Part shown: positions 52,728-61,969 of the stretch, piece after piece
How positions within the stretch are numbered: position 1 is the stretch's first letter
Layout: the number at the start of each line of letters is the position of its first letter
Assembly: GCA_947493175.1 (NCBI GenBank)
Contig: CANLQD010000004.1
Span: 186,001-250,000, forward strand
Source: an uncultured Flavobacteriaceae bacterium
GTDB taxonomy: Bacteria > Bacteroidota > Bacteroidia > Flavobacteriales > Flavobacteriaceae
Direction: 5' to 3'
Length of the DNA stretch: 64,000 bases
Made by a program: the position numbers and the translations under genes
Notes under the pieces: model-generated
Told to the model about the DNA's origin: nothing
The model's input: the letters and a program-made list of their open reading frames with translations, nothing else
The model's database searches: none

Positions 52728-52862
52728 GTGGCTACTTTTATTTTGGTGATACGTTGGTTGGGCCGATGTCCTTCAAGGGATCGGCAATAGTTGGTTATTT
52801 TTAATACACCCAATGATATTCCGAAATGCCGAATACGAAGGGTTATAAAGGTGTGCTGGTTT

Positions 52863-53849
52863 CTAGAAATCCGCGTCGAAACTGATTTTCTGTGCGTCTT
52901 CGTCTTTTTCTTTGTTCAGTACTCCTGCTTTTTGATATTCGGAAACCCGCTTCTCGAAGAAGTTGGTTTTTCCTTGCAGGGAAATCATATCCATAAAATC
53001 GAATGGATTGGTCGCATTGTAGACCTTATCGCATTCCAGTTCGACTAACAGTCTGTCGGTAACGAACTCAAGGTACTGGGTCATCAACTTGGAATTCATT
53101 CCAATAAGGCTTACCGGTAAGGATTCTGTAATAAATTCGCGTTCGATATCCAAGGCATTGGTCAAGATTTGCGTAATGCGCTCCTTGGGAACCTTGTTCA
53201 TAAGGTGTTTGTTGTGCAAGTGTACTGCATAGTCGCAGTGCATTCCTTCATCTCTGGAAATCAATTCGTTTGAAAAGGTGAGCCCTGGCATTAAACCTCT
53301 CTTTTTCAACCAGAAGATAGAGCAGAAAGCACCCGAGAAGAAAATACCTTCCACCGCCGCAAAAGCAATCAAGCGTTCTGCAAAACTTGGGGAATCAATC
53401 CATTTTAAGGCCCAGTCCGCCTTCTTTTTGATGGCCGGGAAGTTTTCGATAGCTTTAAAAAGTACATTTTTCTCCTTTTCATCCTTTACATAAGTGTCGA
53501 TCAACAACGAATATGTTTCGGAATGAATGTTCTCCATCATGATCTGAAATCCATAGAAAAACTTTGCCTCTGTATATTGTACCTCACTTACGAAATTCTC
53601 GGCAAGATTTTCATTTACAATTCCGTCCGAAGCGGCAAAGAAGGCCAAAATATGTTTCACGAAATAGCGCTCGTCATCATTCAGTTTATTGTTCCAATCG
53701 TTCAGGTCTTCGCCTAAATCGATTTCCTCAGCAGTCCAAAAACAAGCCTCGCATTTTTTGTACCATTCCCAAAGGTCATGGTGTTGAATAGGGAAAATAA
53801 CAAATCGGTCGTCGTTAGGTTCCAAAATAGGCTCGAGCGCTGTGGACAT
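52863..53849 (-). CDS. nrdB: Ribonucleoside-diphosphate reductase, beta subunit (class Ia)
   Basis: 328 residues. Di-iron protein that generates and stores the tyrosyl radical for NrdA. Metal ligands and radical Tyr are visible: Glu in NENLAENF, E-x-x-H in [17 protein letters not shown] (with the radical Tyr in the YSLLIDTY context as in eukaryotic R2), and EGIFFSGAF plus DEGMHCDYA for the second half. The sequence is much closer in motif form to eukaryotic R2 than to E. coli NrdB. The C-terminal tail (KISFDADF) is the NrdA-docking peptide. The upstream 300 bp include a hairpin at 54074-54111. Confidence 0.96.
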   Translation of the reverse strand: MSTALEPILEPNDDRFVIFPIQHHDLWEWYKKCEACFWTAEEIDLGEDLNDWNNKLNDDERYFVKHILAFFAASDGIVNENLAENFVSEVQYTEAKFFYGFQIMMENIHSETYSLLIDTYVKDEKEKNVLFKAIENFPAIKKKADWALKWIDSPSFAERLIAFAAVEGIFFSGAFCSIFWLKKRGLMPGLTFSNELISRDEGMHCDYAVHLHNKHLMNKVPKERITQILTNALDIEREFITESLPVSLIGMNSKLMTQYLEFVTDRLLVELECDKVYNATNPFDFMDMISLQGKTNFFEKRVSEYQKAGVLNKEKDEDAQKISFDADF

Positions 53850-54073
53850 ATTCTTACAGTTTAAAAAGTTAGTGTAATGGGATGAAAATTACCCCTGTGT
53901 TGGGACTGACAAAGATTCAAAAAAAGAGGCGTTTTTTGAAGGCTGTTTCAGATTTAAAACCACAAAGTTTTTAACATAGCATGTTGACATCTAGGCTCGC
54001 AGGTGATGTACACTGCCTTTGGCAAGGAATTGGATTTAACGTAAAATTTACATAGAAGTTGAACATAAAAATT

Positions 54074-54111
54074 AAACCAAAAAGTATGTTTTGGAATATA
54101 CTTTTTGGTTT
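54074..54111 (-). terminator. 14-bp hairpin, probable terminator of the 54158 gene
   Basis: A perfect stem AAACCAAAAAGTAT/ATACTTTTTGGTTT with a 10-nt loop lies 47 bp beyond the stop codon on the minus strand, followed by a T-rich stretch. It also sits about 225 bp upstream of nrdB. The remaining sequence between 53850 and 54073 has no gene. Confidence 0.55.
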
Positions 54112-54157
54112 GAAAAAACTGATATCGTACCGAGTTTTGTAATACCTACATTATCGA

Positions 54158-56665
54158 TCACTCCTTGAAAACCAAAAATGTAAAAGGCGTACTACTCGGA
54201 GTACCGCTAAGATTGTACGATCGAATGTCTACGTAGCTTTCTCCGGCCGTAACTGCCGAGTTGGCACCTATAAAACCGGGGGTAGTGCTGATATTTCTGG
54301 AAACCAAGGCCGTATATTCTCGGTAATCATAATCTTCATCGGTTATAAAGACTCGGTATATACCGATGGAAACAAATTCGACCCTAAAGTTTCCGCTACC
54401 CGAAAAGATGCGACCGTCCCGGTCAATACTTCCATAAGCTATTGGAACCATATTGGCGTTCCCGGTAGTCGGCCTGTTTAATTCCCCTGAGGTTCTAATG
54501 GTACCGATTACCTCTAATTGGGCGGTTGGATCAGTGGTGCCGATCCCTACGTCCCCATCGGCATCTACGGTTAGTTTCGGACTCGCACCCGTGGTCAAAT
54601 GCACCTTTCCAACGGTATTGCCGGCCCCTGTGCCAAAGTCCATATCGTTTAGCCCTGACCATATACCGGCATATCCTTGATAACCACCATTATTGGAGAA
54701 GGCCACGTAGTTCTGTTCACGTGTAGAGCTAAGGCTCAGGGGCGATAATTGATCGGTAGCAATGTCAAGGGCTACGTTGGGAGTAGTGGTTCCAATGCCC
54801 ACATTGCCCAATGTATAATGAATATCGCTTCCGTTTTCAGTCCATACTGAACTACCTCCGCCTCCGGTTCCTACAATAAGGTTCCCATCTGCGTCGGCCA
54901 CCACGTTTCGCGTACCGGTGCCTGCCAGATCATTGGAACGGATGTTTCCGTTCACATGTAGGTTAGCGGCGGGAGCCGTTACCCCGATACCTACATCACC
55001 ATCATTTTTAATCGTCATCCGTTCTTCTAGAACAGCGGTCGCTATGTCTGTTCCATTTTTTGTAAAAAAGCCGATGTCACCTCGAAACTGTGCTCCGTTC
55101 GTTACCCTTGATTCGATACGGGCAATGGAACCGATGCTTCCGGCGAGGCCCTCTGATAAAAAGTCAATTCTACCGATTGGTTGTTCCAGGGTCTGTTGAC
55201 GGCCTTGAATCTCCAGGGAACCAAAAGCGCCATCATCTGGGAAGCTTCCCGGAGAAACAGTTAAGTACTGGCTTGCCCCCGTTTCCATTCCAGCCACATT
55301 GGTACCGATACCAATATTTCCGTTGTCATAAAAAGCGGTGGAGCCATTTTGTTCCCAAACAGATGTTCCGGTGCTGCCCGAACCGATTACTAGATTGCCA
55401 TCAGCATCGGCCACGACGTTTCTTTCGCCAGAACCGGCCAAGCCTGTAACCTTCATATCCCCGTCTACCTCAAGTTTTGTCGAAGGGTTTACTACCCCTA
55501 GACCAATATTTCCATCTTTGGTAATATGTAAATGATCAACTCCGTTTGTTCCTAAGCGAAGCGGACCGTCTTCTTGATTGGTAATCGTTCCTGTAAAACC
55601 AAAACCTAAATCATTGACCATCCCAACATACATTCCATTGGTGGGTGATGTTCCCGTATCGTTGGTAGTGTAAAGTGAATAGGCCTGAAATGAGGTGCCA
55701 TGAATTTGATGCATTGCAGTCGGGTCGGTTAAGCCAACACCAACATTTCCCAACGAGTAGTATATCGCATCACCATTTTGAGACCAAAGCGAGCTTCCGC
55801 CCGTGCCACTCGTCTCATCGGTGCCGGCCACCCAATTCCCGAGGGCCGCGTCCCATTTAGCGACCTGTCCGTCTGCGGTACCTACCAGACCATCCACAAT
55901 ACCGTCGTCCCCTACCAAGAGACCGTGGCGACGCGTAACGTCAATTTCATTGGTCGGGTCGGCATCGGCATCGGTACCACCACTAGGAATGATGACCGTA
56001 TTACCATCCGATAAACTCAATGCGTTGGTGGCCGGATCAAAGCTTAAGGTCTGTAGCTCGTTATTGATATCCGCATCGGCATCTTCAATATAGGCGCTCA
56101 AATCAATGGAGCCTGCTCCATCCTCAATGGTCAAAACATCTCCGGTCAGTACCAAGGATTGATTGTCTGTATCGATGGTACCGCCAACGGCCAATTCGTC
56201 GATTGCTTCTTGGGTGTTCGTAGCGGTAAGACCGGAGACGGTATTCTCGTAAGGTACCTGGTCTGCCGATTGCCGACCATCGCCCGAGCTGATTGCGTAC
56301 GGCACAGCCATCATTTCAGTAGTGCCGATCGGGGCACCATCGACAGATACGGTTATATAAGTTGCCATAGCCCCCCATGGTAAAGCACTATAATCACCGC
56401 TACGAACATCGCCGGAGCCTATTTGGAGACTAAATACCCCATTGGTATCCGTGGTAATCGAATGGTTTTCTTCATAAGAACTTGCGGAAGTGGCACTACC
56501 GAATTTCAAGGAGATGCCAACTAACAGCGGTTCATTCACCATTAATTCGTTATTGGCATTGCGTGCCACACCTTGGTAATTGATAAGGTTTTTCTGAGTT
56601 TCTTGCGCTATAGACCATCCAAAACACAAGATGGCCAACAATAAGTAGATGTATTTTTTCTTCAT
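54158..56665 (-). CDS. Large repetitive exported surface protein (tail-fibre-like repeats)
   Basis: 835 residues. Signal peptide ending near WSIAQET. An N-terminal domain (LINYQGVARNANNELMVNEP through GTTEMMAVPYAISSGDG) is common in flavobacterial surface proteins. The middle has repeated units with the core (D/N)(V/I)G(I/V/L)G, for example NVGVGLTDP, NIGLGVVNPS, NIGIGTN, DVGIGVTAP, NVGIGTTTP and DVGIGTTDP, alternating with RNVVADADGNL. Such units resemble the beta-solenoid stalk of phage tail fibres. No T9SS sorting domain is seen at the C-terminus. It follows the small T9SS-sorted gene by 20 bp, so the two are in one operon. A structural or adhesive role is inferred. Confidence 0.83.
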   Translation of the reverse strand: MKKKYIYLLLAILCFGWSIAQETQKNLINYQGVARNANNELMVNEPLLVGISLKFGSATSASSYEENHSITTDTNGVFSLQIGSGDVRSGDYSALPWGAMATYITVSVDGAPIGTTEMMAVPYAISSGDGRQSADQVPYENTVSGLTATNTQEAIDELAVGGTIDTDNQSLVLTGDVLTIEDGAGSIDLSAYIEDADADINNELQTLSFDPATNALSLSDGNTVIIPSGGTDADADPTNEIDVTRRHGLLVGDDGIVDGLVGTADGQVAKWDAALGNWVAGTDETSGTGGSSLWSQNGDAIYYSLGNVGVGLTDPTAMHQIHGTSFQAYSLYTTNDTGTSPTNGMYVGMVNDLGFGFTGTITNQEDGPLRLGTNGVDHLHITKDGNIGLGVVNPSTKLEVDGDMKVTGLAGSGERNVVADADGNLVIGSGSTGTSVWEQNGSTAFYDNGNIGIGTNVAGMETGASQYLTVSPGSFPDDGAFGSLEIQGRQQTLEQPIGRIDFLSEGLAGSIGSIARIESRVTNGAQFRGDIGFFTKNGTDIATAVLEERMTIKNDGDVGIGVTAPAANLHVNGNIRSNDLAGTGTRNVVADADGNLIVGTGGGGSSVWTENGSDIHYTLGNVGIGTTTPNVALDIATDQLSPLSLSSTREQNYVAFSNNGGYQGYAGIWSGLNDMDFGTGAGNTVGKVHLTTGASPKLTVDADGDVGIGTTDPTAQLEVIGTIRTSGELNRPTTGNANMVPIAYGSIDRDGRIFSGSGNFRVEFVSIGIYRVFITDEDYDYREYTALVSRNISTTPGFIGANSAVTAGESYVDIRSYNLSGTPSSTPFTFLVFKE

Positions 56666-56685
56666 GGTTTCCCGTTTTTAGTGTG

Positions 56686-57165
56686 TTATTTCTTTATGAT
56701 TTTAAAGAGTTTTTCAGTGCTATTTCCTTCTATAAAAAGGCGTAAAACGTACGTTCCCTTGGAAAGATGCGTAACATTGATATGATGTTCCCGTTGAGAG
56801 GCTTCTACCCGTTCTTTCCAAACCCTCTTTCCGTTTACAGAGAATAATGTAATACCTACCACTCTTTCGTTATTGGTAAATACGTTCAGCGCTTCTTCAA
56901 CAGGATTGGGATATACCACGATACCGCCTTGTTCGTCTTTGGTTTGTAGTGGTTCTACGGCAAGACCACTTGCCCAAAAGCCTTGGTCAATGGTCAATTC
57001 CTCTTTGATCTGCCCCACTATGGGCTCCCCTAGAGTACAGTTTAAGTTAATCTGTGCGTTACTCATCGCATTGCCTCCATTGGCAATCACTGTTTTATCT
57101 AATGATTGTGACCGGGCAATGGCCGCGATACATAAGAGGTTTAATAGGAGTACTAGTCTCATCAT
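56686..57165 (-). CDS. Small T9SS-sorted surface protein
   Basis: 159 residues. Signal peptide (VLLLNLLCIAAIARSQS, cleavage near residue 20), a short middle (TLGEPIVGQIKEELTIDQGFW) and a type A T9SS sorting domain from IVVYPNPVEEALNVF to GTYVLRLFIEGNSTEKLFK. Almost half of it is the sorting domain, so there is little room for an independent functional domain. It is the first gene of an operon with the repetitive surface protein and may anchor or help to display it. The middle resembles the short N-terminal unit found before sorting domains in other flavobacterial surface proteins. Confidence 0.85.
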   Translation of the reverse strand: MMRLVLLLNLLCIAAIARSQSLDKTVIANGGNAMSNAQINLNCTLGEPIVGQIKEELTIDQGFWASGLAVEPLQTKDEQGGIVVYPNPVEEALNVFTNNERVVGITLFSVNGKRVWKERVEASQREHHINVTHLSKGTYVLRLFIEGNSTEKLFKIIKK

Positions 57166-58043
57166 TCAAATTTTTGATTTCCCTTTTATGTACACCGAAT
57201 TAAAAGGTTAACCTTGAATGCTGATTTTTTTTGTGCCGATCGTTCCTTTGCTATAGGTTTTGATATCCTTCCAACTGAGAATAGCTTGCTGTGTATGTTA
57301 TCTTAAGAACGGTGAGTGTAAATGGACTACGGAAACTTCAAAAACCTCAACTTGTGTATGTCGAAACGGGCAGTGCTTTTTTGGAATAGCTATTTGCTAG
57401 ATTCGTAGGAGAAAATTCCTGTCGGTATGGTAGAAGGCAAAGGTGAAAGTACTTTTTTATCTATTTAGTTAACTTCTAAGATGTTATGATGAGCGGTGCT
57501 GCAAGAGGTGTGTTCTGGGCAGAAGAAGTATGTAAAAATTGCGCGTAAAAAAACCAGAATAATCTTCTGGTGTACAAAAATCAATAAATTTTTTATGATA
57601 CCGCCAAACCTGTACGACCCTCCCGAAGTATCTAAATCGATATTGCCTTACTTGAGTGCTGATCAAGGTAGTTCCCCCGAAACCTATCATCGAGCAAATC
57701 ACCAAAACCAACAAGTTGGTCCGGTGCCCAGTAGTGGCAAACTCATCGGATGGTTGTCTTGCGACACTTCACGTTCTTTGTTAAAACATGACCGTAGAGT
57801 CGTACCTAACGGTTGGCAGTTTCATAAATATGTTCTGGGGTGGTTGAATTCCCAAAATTTTTTAAGTTCCATTGCTTTAATTGCCGCTTGTAAAACAATG
57901 GTTGTAAATGAACTACACACTTAATATGATTTGGGGTAACAGACAGTAAAAATACATAATTTACGCTCAAAACACCCTATAAATCAAAAGTTTATGTTAA
58001 GCCAATGTTAATTTTTCGTTTAGGCCTGTTATATGATATACGG
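57166..58043. other. About 0.9-kb region without a convincing gene, containing an orphan terminator
   Basis: The frame at 57496-57924 (plus) and that at 57484-57714 (minus) have atypical composition and no domain; I do not call them. The left 150 bp should hold the promoter of the minus-strand surface operon. A minus-strand terminator at 57547-57570 has no obvious gene ahead of it. Confidence 0.5.
57547..57570 (-). terminator. Orphan minus-strand terminator
   Basis: On the minus strand CCAGAA-GATTA-TTCTGG is followed by seven T, a textbook intrinsic terminator. The only sequence it could end lies between about 57571 and 58043 and holds no clear ORF on that strand, so a small RNA is possible. 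Confidence 0.6.
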
Positions 58044-58064
58044 TAAAAAACGCCCAAAAGACGT
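58044..58064 (-). terminator. Terminator after the 49-aa peptide gene
   Basis: On the minus strand ACGTC-TTTTG-GGCGT (one G-T pair) is followed by six or more T, 25 bp beyond the stop codon of the gene at 58089-58238. Short stem but well placed. Confidence 0.55.
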
Positions 58065-58088
58065 CTATTTTTCTTTTTTTGCGTTGCC

Positions 58089-58238
58089 TTACTCCAAGGC
58101 TATACTGTCTGTTAGTATTCCATTATTTTCTGTGCTAGCGAAATCGTCAAAATCTTGAGATTTTTCATACTTCTCAATCAAGGTAGCAACTAGCAGTGTG
58201 CAAACCAAAGCGATAAACATAATAAAACACTTTTTCAT
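58089..58238 (-). CDS. Small membrane or secreted peptide (49 aa), divergent from LytTR regulator
   Basis: 49 residues from ATG 58238 (the open frame runs a little further upstream). The N-terminus MKKCFIMFIALVCTLLVATL is a signal or single membrane helix; the rest (IEKYEKSQDFDDFASTENNG and ILTDSIALE) is polar and acidic. A terminator follows, and 17-bp direct repeats lie 106 bp upstream between it and the LytTR gene. This context suggests a real, regulated gene whose peptide could be a target or an input of the adjacent two-component system. No family is recognised. Confidence 0.55.
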   Translation of the reverse strand: MKKCFIMFIALVCTLLVATLIEKYEKSQDFDDFASTENNGILTDSIALE

Positions 58239-58343
58239 TGTAGGTTCCCAATTTAGGTTATTGCAAATCATACTGGGGGAACGCAAACAACTAGTGTAAA
58301 TGCATTACTAAAGTAACGCAACCCACTAGCTGCTAAAATAACT

Positions 58344-58381
58344 TATGTATAGATGGTACATTTTTATGTGTAGATGGTAAA
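58344..58381. promoter_or_regulatory. Two 17-bp direct repeats 21 bp apart, candidate LytTR binding site
   Basis: TATGTATAGATGGTACA (58344) and TATGTGTAGATGGTAAA (58365) match at 15 of 17 positions and repeat with exactly 21 bp period. LytTR regulators typically bind paired direct repeats on one helix face at about this spacing. The site is about 200 bp upstream of the LytTR gene and 106 bp upstream of the divergent peptide gene. Confidence 0.55.
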
Positions 58382-58582
58382 GTCCTTGATTTTTGGGGGT
58401 TTGTAAGTGATAGTGCCAGACTTGCTCCTAGAGTGAAATGCGTTAAAAGAGTCCAAAATCGATTGTTAAACGTTTTCTGACCAATTATACTTCAAATGCT
58501 TCCATTGATACATCTTTTTACAAAAAAACCGTACTTAGTACTATTTTTGATTACATTAAAGGATTAAGTTTTATATAGAATA

Positions 58583-59317
58583 ATGATAGAAGCCGTATTA
58601 GTTGATGATGAAATAAAGGCCTTGCAAAGCCTTTCTTGGGAGCTGACCAATTTTAGTGATGAGATCAATATCGGGGCCTCTTTTACCGATCCGGTCGAAG
58701 CACTGGGATATTTAGCCCAAAACACGCCGGATTGTCTCTTTCTAGATATTGAGATGCCTACGATGGATGGCTTTCAATTTATTCAAAAACTAACGAACAA
58801 GAATTTCCCTGTTGTCATAACAACGGCCTATAACCAATATGCGATCAAGGCCCTAAAACATGAGGCTATCGACTATTTACTGAAACCTATCGATACCGAT
58901 GACCTAAAGGATACGATCGTAAAAATCAAAAAACACAATTCAAAGAATTTTTCCGCGGAACGTTTGGAAAAAATACTCTTGAATTTCAATGCCAATACGA
59001 TTCACAAAAAGATTACCATCAATACAGATGGTAAATTACTTTTTTTGGAAAACGAAGAAATCCTATATGCCGAATCTGATGGTAACTACAGCACGCTTTA
59101 TTTGGCAGATGGACAAAAAATTGTCTTGACAAAGAAGTTAAAGGAAGTGAATGAGTTGCTTCCACAAGATTCCTTTTTTAGAATTCACAATTCTTATATT
59201 ATCAATCTTCATAAAATCAAGGAGTTTTTAAAAACCGATGGGTATGTGATTTTAAAATCAAACCACAAAATACCGGTATCGAGGCAAAAAAAGTCCGACT
59301 TTTTAGATTTGCTCTAG
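58583..59317 (+). CDS. LytTR-family response regulator
   Basis: 244 residues. The receiver domain (1-125) has the acidic pocket VDDE (8-10), phospho-acceptor D55 in LFLDIEMPTMDG, and the conserved Thr and Lys in TTAYNQYAIKALKHEAIDYLLKP. The LytTR DNA-binding domain (about 140-244) has the usual YAESDGNYSTLYLADG, FFRIHNSYIINLHKI and IPVSRQKK. It is transcribed together with the histidine kinase 8 bp downstream. Likely targets include the divergent small peptide gene and itself, through the direct repeats upstream. Confidence 0.96.
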   Translation: MIEAVLVDDEIKALQSLSWELTNFSDEINIGASFTDPVEALGYLAQNTPDCLFLDIEMPTMDGFQFIQKLTNKNFPVVITTAYNQYAIKALKHEAIDYLLKPIDTDDLKDTIVKIKKHNSKNFSAERLEKILLNFNANTIHKKITINTDGKLLFLENEEILYAESDGNYSTLYLADGQKIVLTKKLKEVNELLPQDSFFRIHNSYIINLHKIKEFLKTDGYVILKSNHKIPVSRQKKSDFLDLL

Positions 59318-59325
59318 ATACTTTT

Positions 59326-61290
59326 ATGCAATGGTCTATTAACTACATACGTTTCTGTTCCCCAAAGGTTTTCTTACCGTTTTTTATAGTTTGGTTGCAA
59401 TTGGGAACGGGGCATGGCTTTTCTCAAGAGGTATCGGGTGCCTTTCAAAAGACCGTTGATAGCTTAATCAAGGCGGCCCCAAAAACCTACCGAGAAATCG
59501 ACGCGGTTTTAAGACCGGTTCGAAAAGATACTTTTTTAATGTCCTTTTTTTCGGCAAAAGCCCTTGAAAAAAAGTATTTGGATGGGCATACGTATGCCTT
59601 GAACCAAATGGGCAGAAGTTACCGTGATATCTCCGAGTTTTCAAAAAGTCTGGCCTTGCATCAAAGGGCACTGGAAGTAGCTAAGGAAGCAGGAAATCTG
59701 GAGTTCGAAGTGTACAGCCTAAATATGATCAGTGTTATTTTTCGCCGTACTGAAGTTATCAAATCGGCCTTGGATTATAGTCAAAGAGCACTGGTTTTGG
59801 CCGAAACGGTCGAGAACCCTTCCATCGGACTCAAACGGAGTATGAATGTCTCTTCTAACAGTATTGGGAACATTTATCAGATTTTGGAACAGTATGACCT
59901 GGCCATCAACCAATTCCAAAAATCCGTACGCCTCGACAAAGAACTGGATAACAATCTGGGCCTTGCCATCAATTATCAAAATATTGGGGAGTGTTATGAG
60001 GCACAAGGGAAACTGCAAGAGGCATTGGAGAGTTTCGAGACCTCGATGGCCTATAACGAAAAAATAGATTCTGACCGGGGAAGGGTCATTTGCAAATACA
60101 GTTTGGCCCATGTGTATGTGCATATGGGTAGAGAAACAGAGGCGTTGTCAATCTTGGAACGTGTTCTGCCGATTGCGGAGTCTTTGGGCGATCAAGCGAT
60201 CATATCCTCGGTTTATATCAATTTGGGGTGGACCCTCATGTTTTTAGATCGCTACAAGGAAGCAAACGCCTATCTTTTGAAGGGGAAAGATGTGGCCCAG
60301 GAGTTCAATCTACTGGGAAATGTTTCGGAGGCATACAAATTCTTATCGGATCTATGGGAGAAGCAGGGGGATTATAAAAAAGCCTTTGATTATCACAAGT
60401 TATCGCAGCGGTTCGATAATGAAACCTCGAAAGAGCGAAATATGCGCTACGTCAACGATATGATCGTTCGTTATGAGGCAGAAAAAAAGACCAACCAGAT
60501 AGAGGTGTTGGCCATGGAAAATGAAAATGTGAAGCTGAAACTACGAAAGAATGAAACGCTCATCTTGATCAGTGGTATTGCTTTGGCCTTATTGGCTGGT
60601 ATTTTTTACATTCTATACCGTCAATACCAACTAAAGAACGAAAAAAAGGTACTGACCTTGGAGCAAAGTATGTTACGGAGTCAGATGAATCCCCATTTTC
60701 TCTTTAATTCGTTGAATTCTATCAAGCTTTACATTATTAATAATGAACAGAAGAATGCTGTACATTACCTCAACAAATTCTCGAAACTGGTTCGAAAGAT
60801 CTTGGAAGCGTCTTCCTTAAAAGAAATTCCTCTAGCAGAGGAGCTAGAGACTGTTGAGTTGTATATGAATATAGAGAACATTCGTTTTTCACATGAAATT
60901 GATTTCAAGATCAGTATAGCGGATGGGATCGATACCCAACAGGTGAAAATACCCTCTCTTATTCTACAGCCTTTCTTGGAAAATGCCCTTTGGCATGGTC
61001 TCTCATCGAAAGAAGGCGAGAAGAATATAGCACTTCATGTAAGCCAGGATGGGGATGAGTTCATCGCCATCGAGATTATAGACAATGGAGTTGGCCGTGA
61101 GGCGGCCGCAAAGATAAAAGAGGGTCGTGTATTAAAGAGAAAGTCGGTAGGAATCGATATTACGAAAGAACGTCTTGCTAATTTTTCCAAAGACTTTCAA
61201 AACTCGTTCGAAGTCGCAATCGTAGATTTATATGATGATGAAGACCAGGCGGCAGGGACCAAAGTAGTGCTTCGTATCCCTATTCTCTAA
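59326..61290 (+). CDS. TPR sensor histidine kinase (LytS/His_kinase type)
   Basis: 654 residues. Signal peptide (cleavage near GHGFSQE), then a periplasmic TPR array (about 60-380) with repeats such as YQNIGECYEAQGKLQEALES and SLAHVYVHMGRETEALSILE. One membrane helix (LILISGIALALLAGIFYILY, about 409-428) and a short coiled coil follow. The kinase core has the His of the MNPHFLFNSLNSIK motif (H457) and an ATPase domain with LILQPFLENALWHGL and IIDNGVGREAA. It phosphorylates the LytTR regulator encoded just upstream. The ligand for the TPR domain is unknown. Its 3' end overlaps the convergent DUF3109 gene by 11 bp. Confidence 0.95.
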   Translation: MQWSINYIRFCSPKVFLPFFIVWLQLGTGHGFSQEVSGAFQKTVDSLIKAAPKTYREIDAVLRPVRKDTFLMSFFSAKALEKKYLDGHTYALNQMGRSYRDISEFSKSLALHQRALEVAKEAGNLEFEVYSLNMISVIFRRTEVIKSALDYSQRALVLAETVENPSIGLKRSMNVSSNSIGNIYQILEQYDLAINQFQKSVRLDKELDNNLGLAINYQNIGECYEAQGKLQEALESFETSMAYNEKIDSDRGRVICKYSLAHVYVHMGRETEALSILERVLPIAESLGDQAIISSVYINLGWTLMFLDRYKEANAYLLKGKDVAQEFNLLGNVSEAYKFLSDLWEKQGDYKKAFDYHKLSQRFDNETSKERNMRYVNDMIVRYEAEKKTNQIEVLAMENENVKLKLRKNETLILISGIALALLAGIFYILYRQYQLKNEKKVLTLEQSMLRSQMNPHFLFNSLNSIKLYIINNEQKNAVHYLNKFSKLVRKILEASSLKEIPLAEELETVELYMNIENIRFSHEIDFKISIADGIDTQQVKIPSLILQPFLENALWHGLSSKEGEKNIALHVSQDGDEFIAIEIIDNGVGREAAAKIKEGRVLKRKSVGIDITKERLANFSKDFQNSFEVAIVDLYDDEDQAAGTKVVLRIPIL

Positions 61291-61852
61291 GGTGTTCTTC
61301 GGCCACTTGTTCTAGCTCTTGATACCAGGTTTCGCCAAATTTTCGGATAAGGGCCTCTTTTACAAATTTATAGATGGGCACTTTTAATTCGGTTCCCAAA
61401 CTACAGGCGGGGTCGCATATTTCCCATTTATGGTAGTTTACAGCGGTTAATTCGGTATACTCCCGAACCCGAACGGGATACAGATGGCAAGAGACCGGTT
61501 TTTTCCAATCGGTGGCCCCTTGGTTATAGGCTTCTTCCAGACCACATTTGGCGGTGCCGTTTTCCGAAAAGGTAACGTAAGCACATTCGCTATTGTTCAC
61601 CAGAGGAGTTTCCCATTCCCCGTCTTCCCCTTTGACAAATGCCCCCTGTTCTTCAATGGCTGCGATACCCTCAGGTCTTAGAAAGGGCCTTGCCGCGGCA
61701 AAGAGGTCTACCAAAATCTCGGTTTCATAATCCTCAAGAGGAGCTCCTGCATTGCCGTCAACACAGCAGGCTCCTTTACAAGCGGTAAGATTACATACAA
61801 AATCGGTCTCTATAAGCTCTTCGGATACAATAGTTTTACCTAACTGGAACAT
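61280..61852 (-). CDS. DUF3109-family cysteine-rich protein
   Basis: 190 residues from ATG 61852 (MFQLGKTIVSEELIETDFVC); the frame runs open to 61981 but the extra part is basic, atypical and overlaps the marC start. Cys clusters CNLTACKGACC near the N-terminus, then Cys in ECAYVTF, AKCGLE, VSCHLYPVRV and EICDPACSLG suggest a metal or Fe-S site, as known for the broader YkgJ/DUF3109-like families. The NAGAPLEDYE segment and HLYPVRV are typical. Function unknown. Confidence 0.88.
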   Translation of the reverse strand: MFQLGKTIVSEELIETDFVCNLTACKGACCVDGNAGAPLEDYETEILVDLFAAARPFLRPEGIAAIEEQGAFVKGEDGEWETPLVNNSECAYVTFSENGTAKCGLEEAYNQGATDWKKPVSCHLYPVRVREYTELTAVNYHKWEICDPACSLGTELKVPIYKFVKEALIRKFGETWYQELEQVAEEHLRE

Positions 61853-61969
61853 AACGGTTTTTACTTGGTGCAAAGATACCTTTTTGGAGCTTTTTGAACG
61901 GAAATAATTTTCTTTGAAAAGAAATAGAAACACCAATTGAAAGCGTAGTTTTGCCGAAAATTTGAACGC

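Noticed and set aside
57496..57924. 142-codon plus-strand ORF
   Set aside because: No domain, odd composition, no promoter or partner; crosses a minus-strand terminator hairpin.
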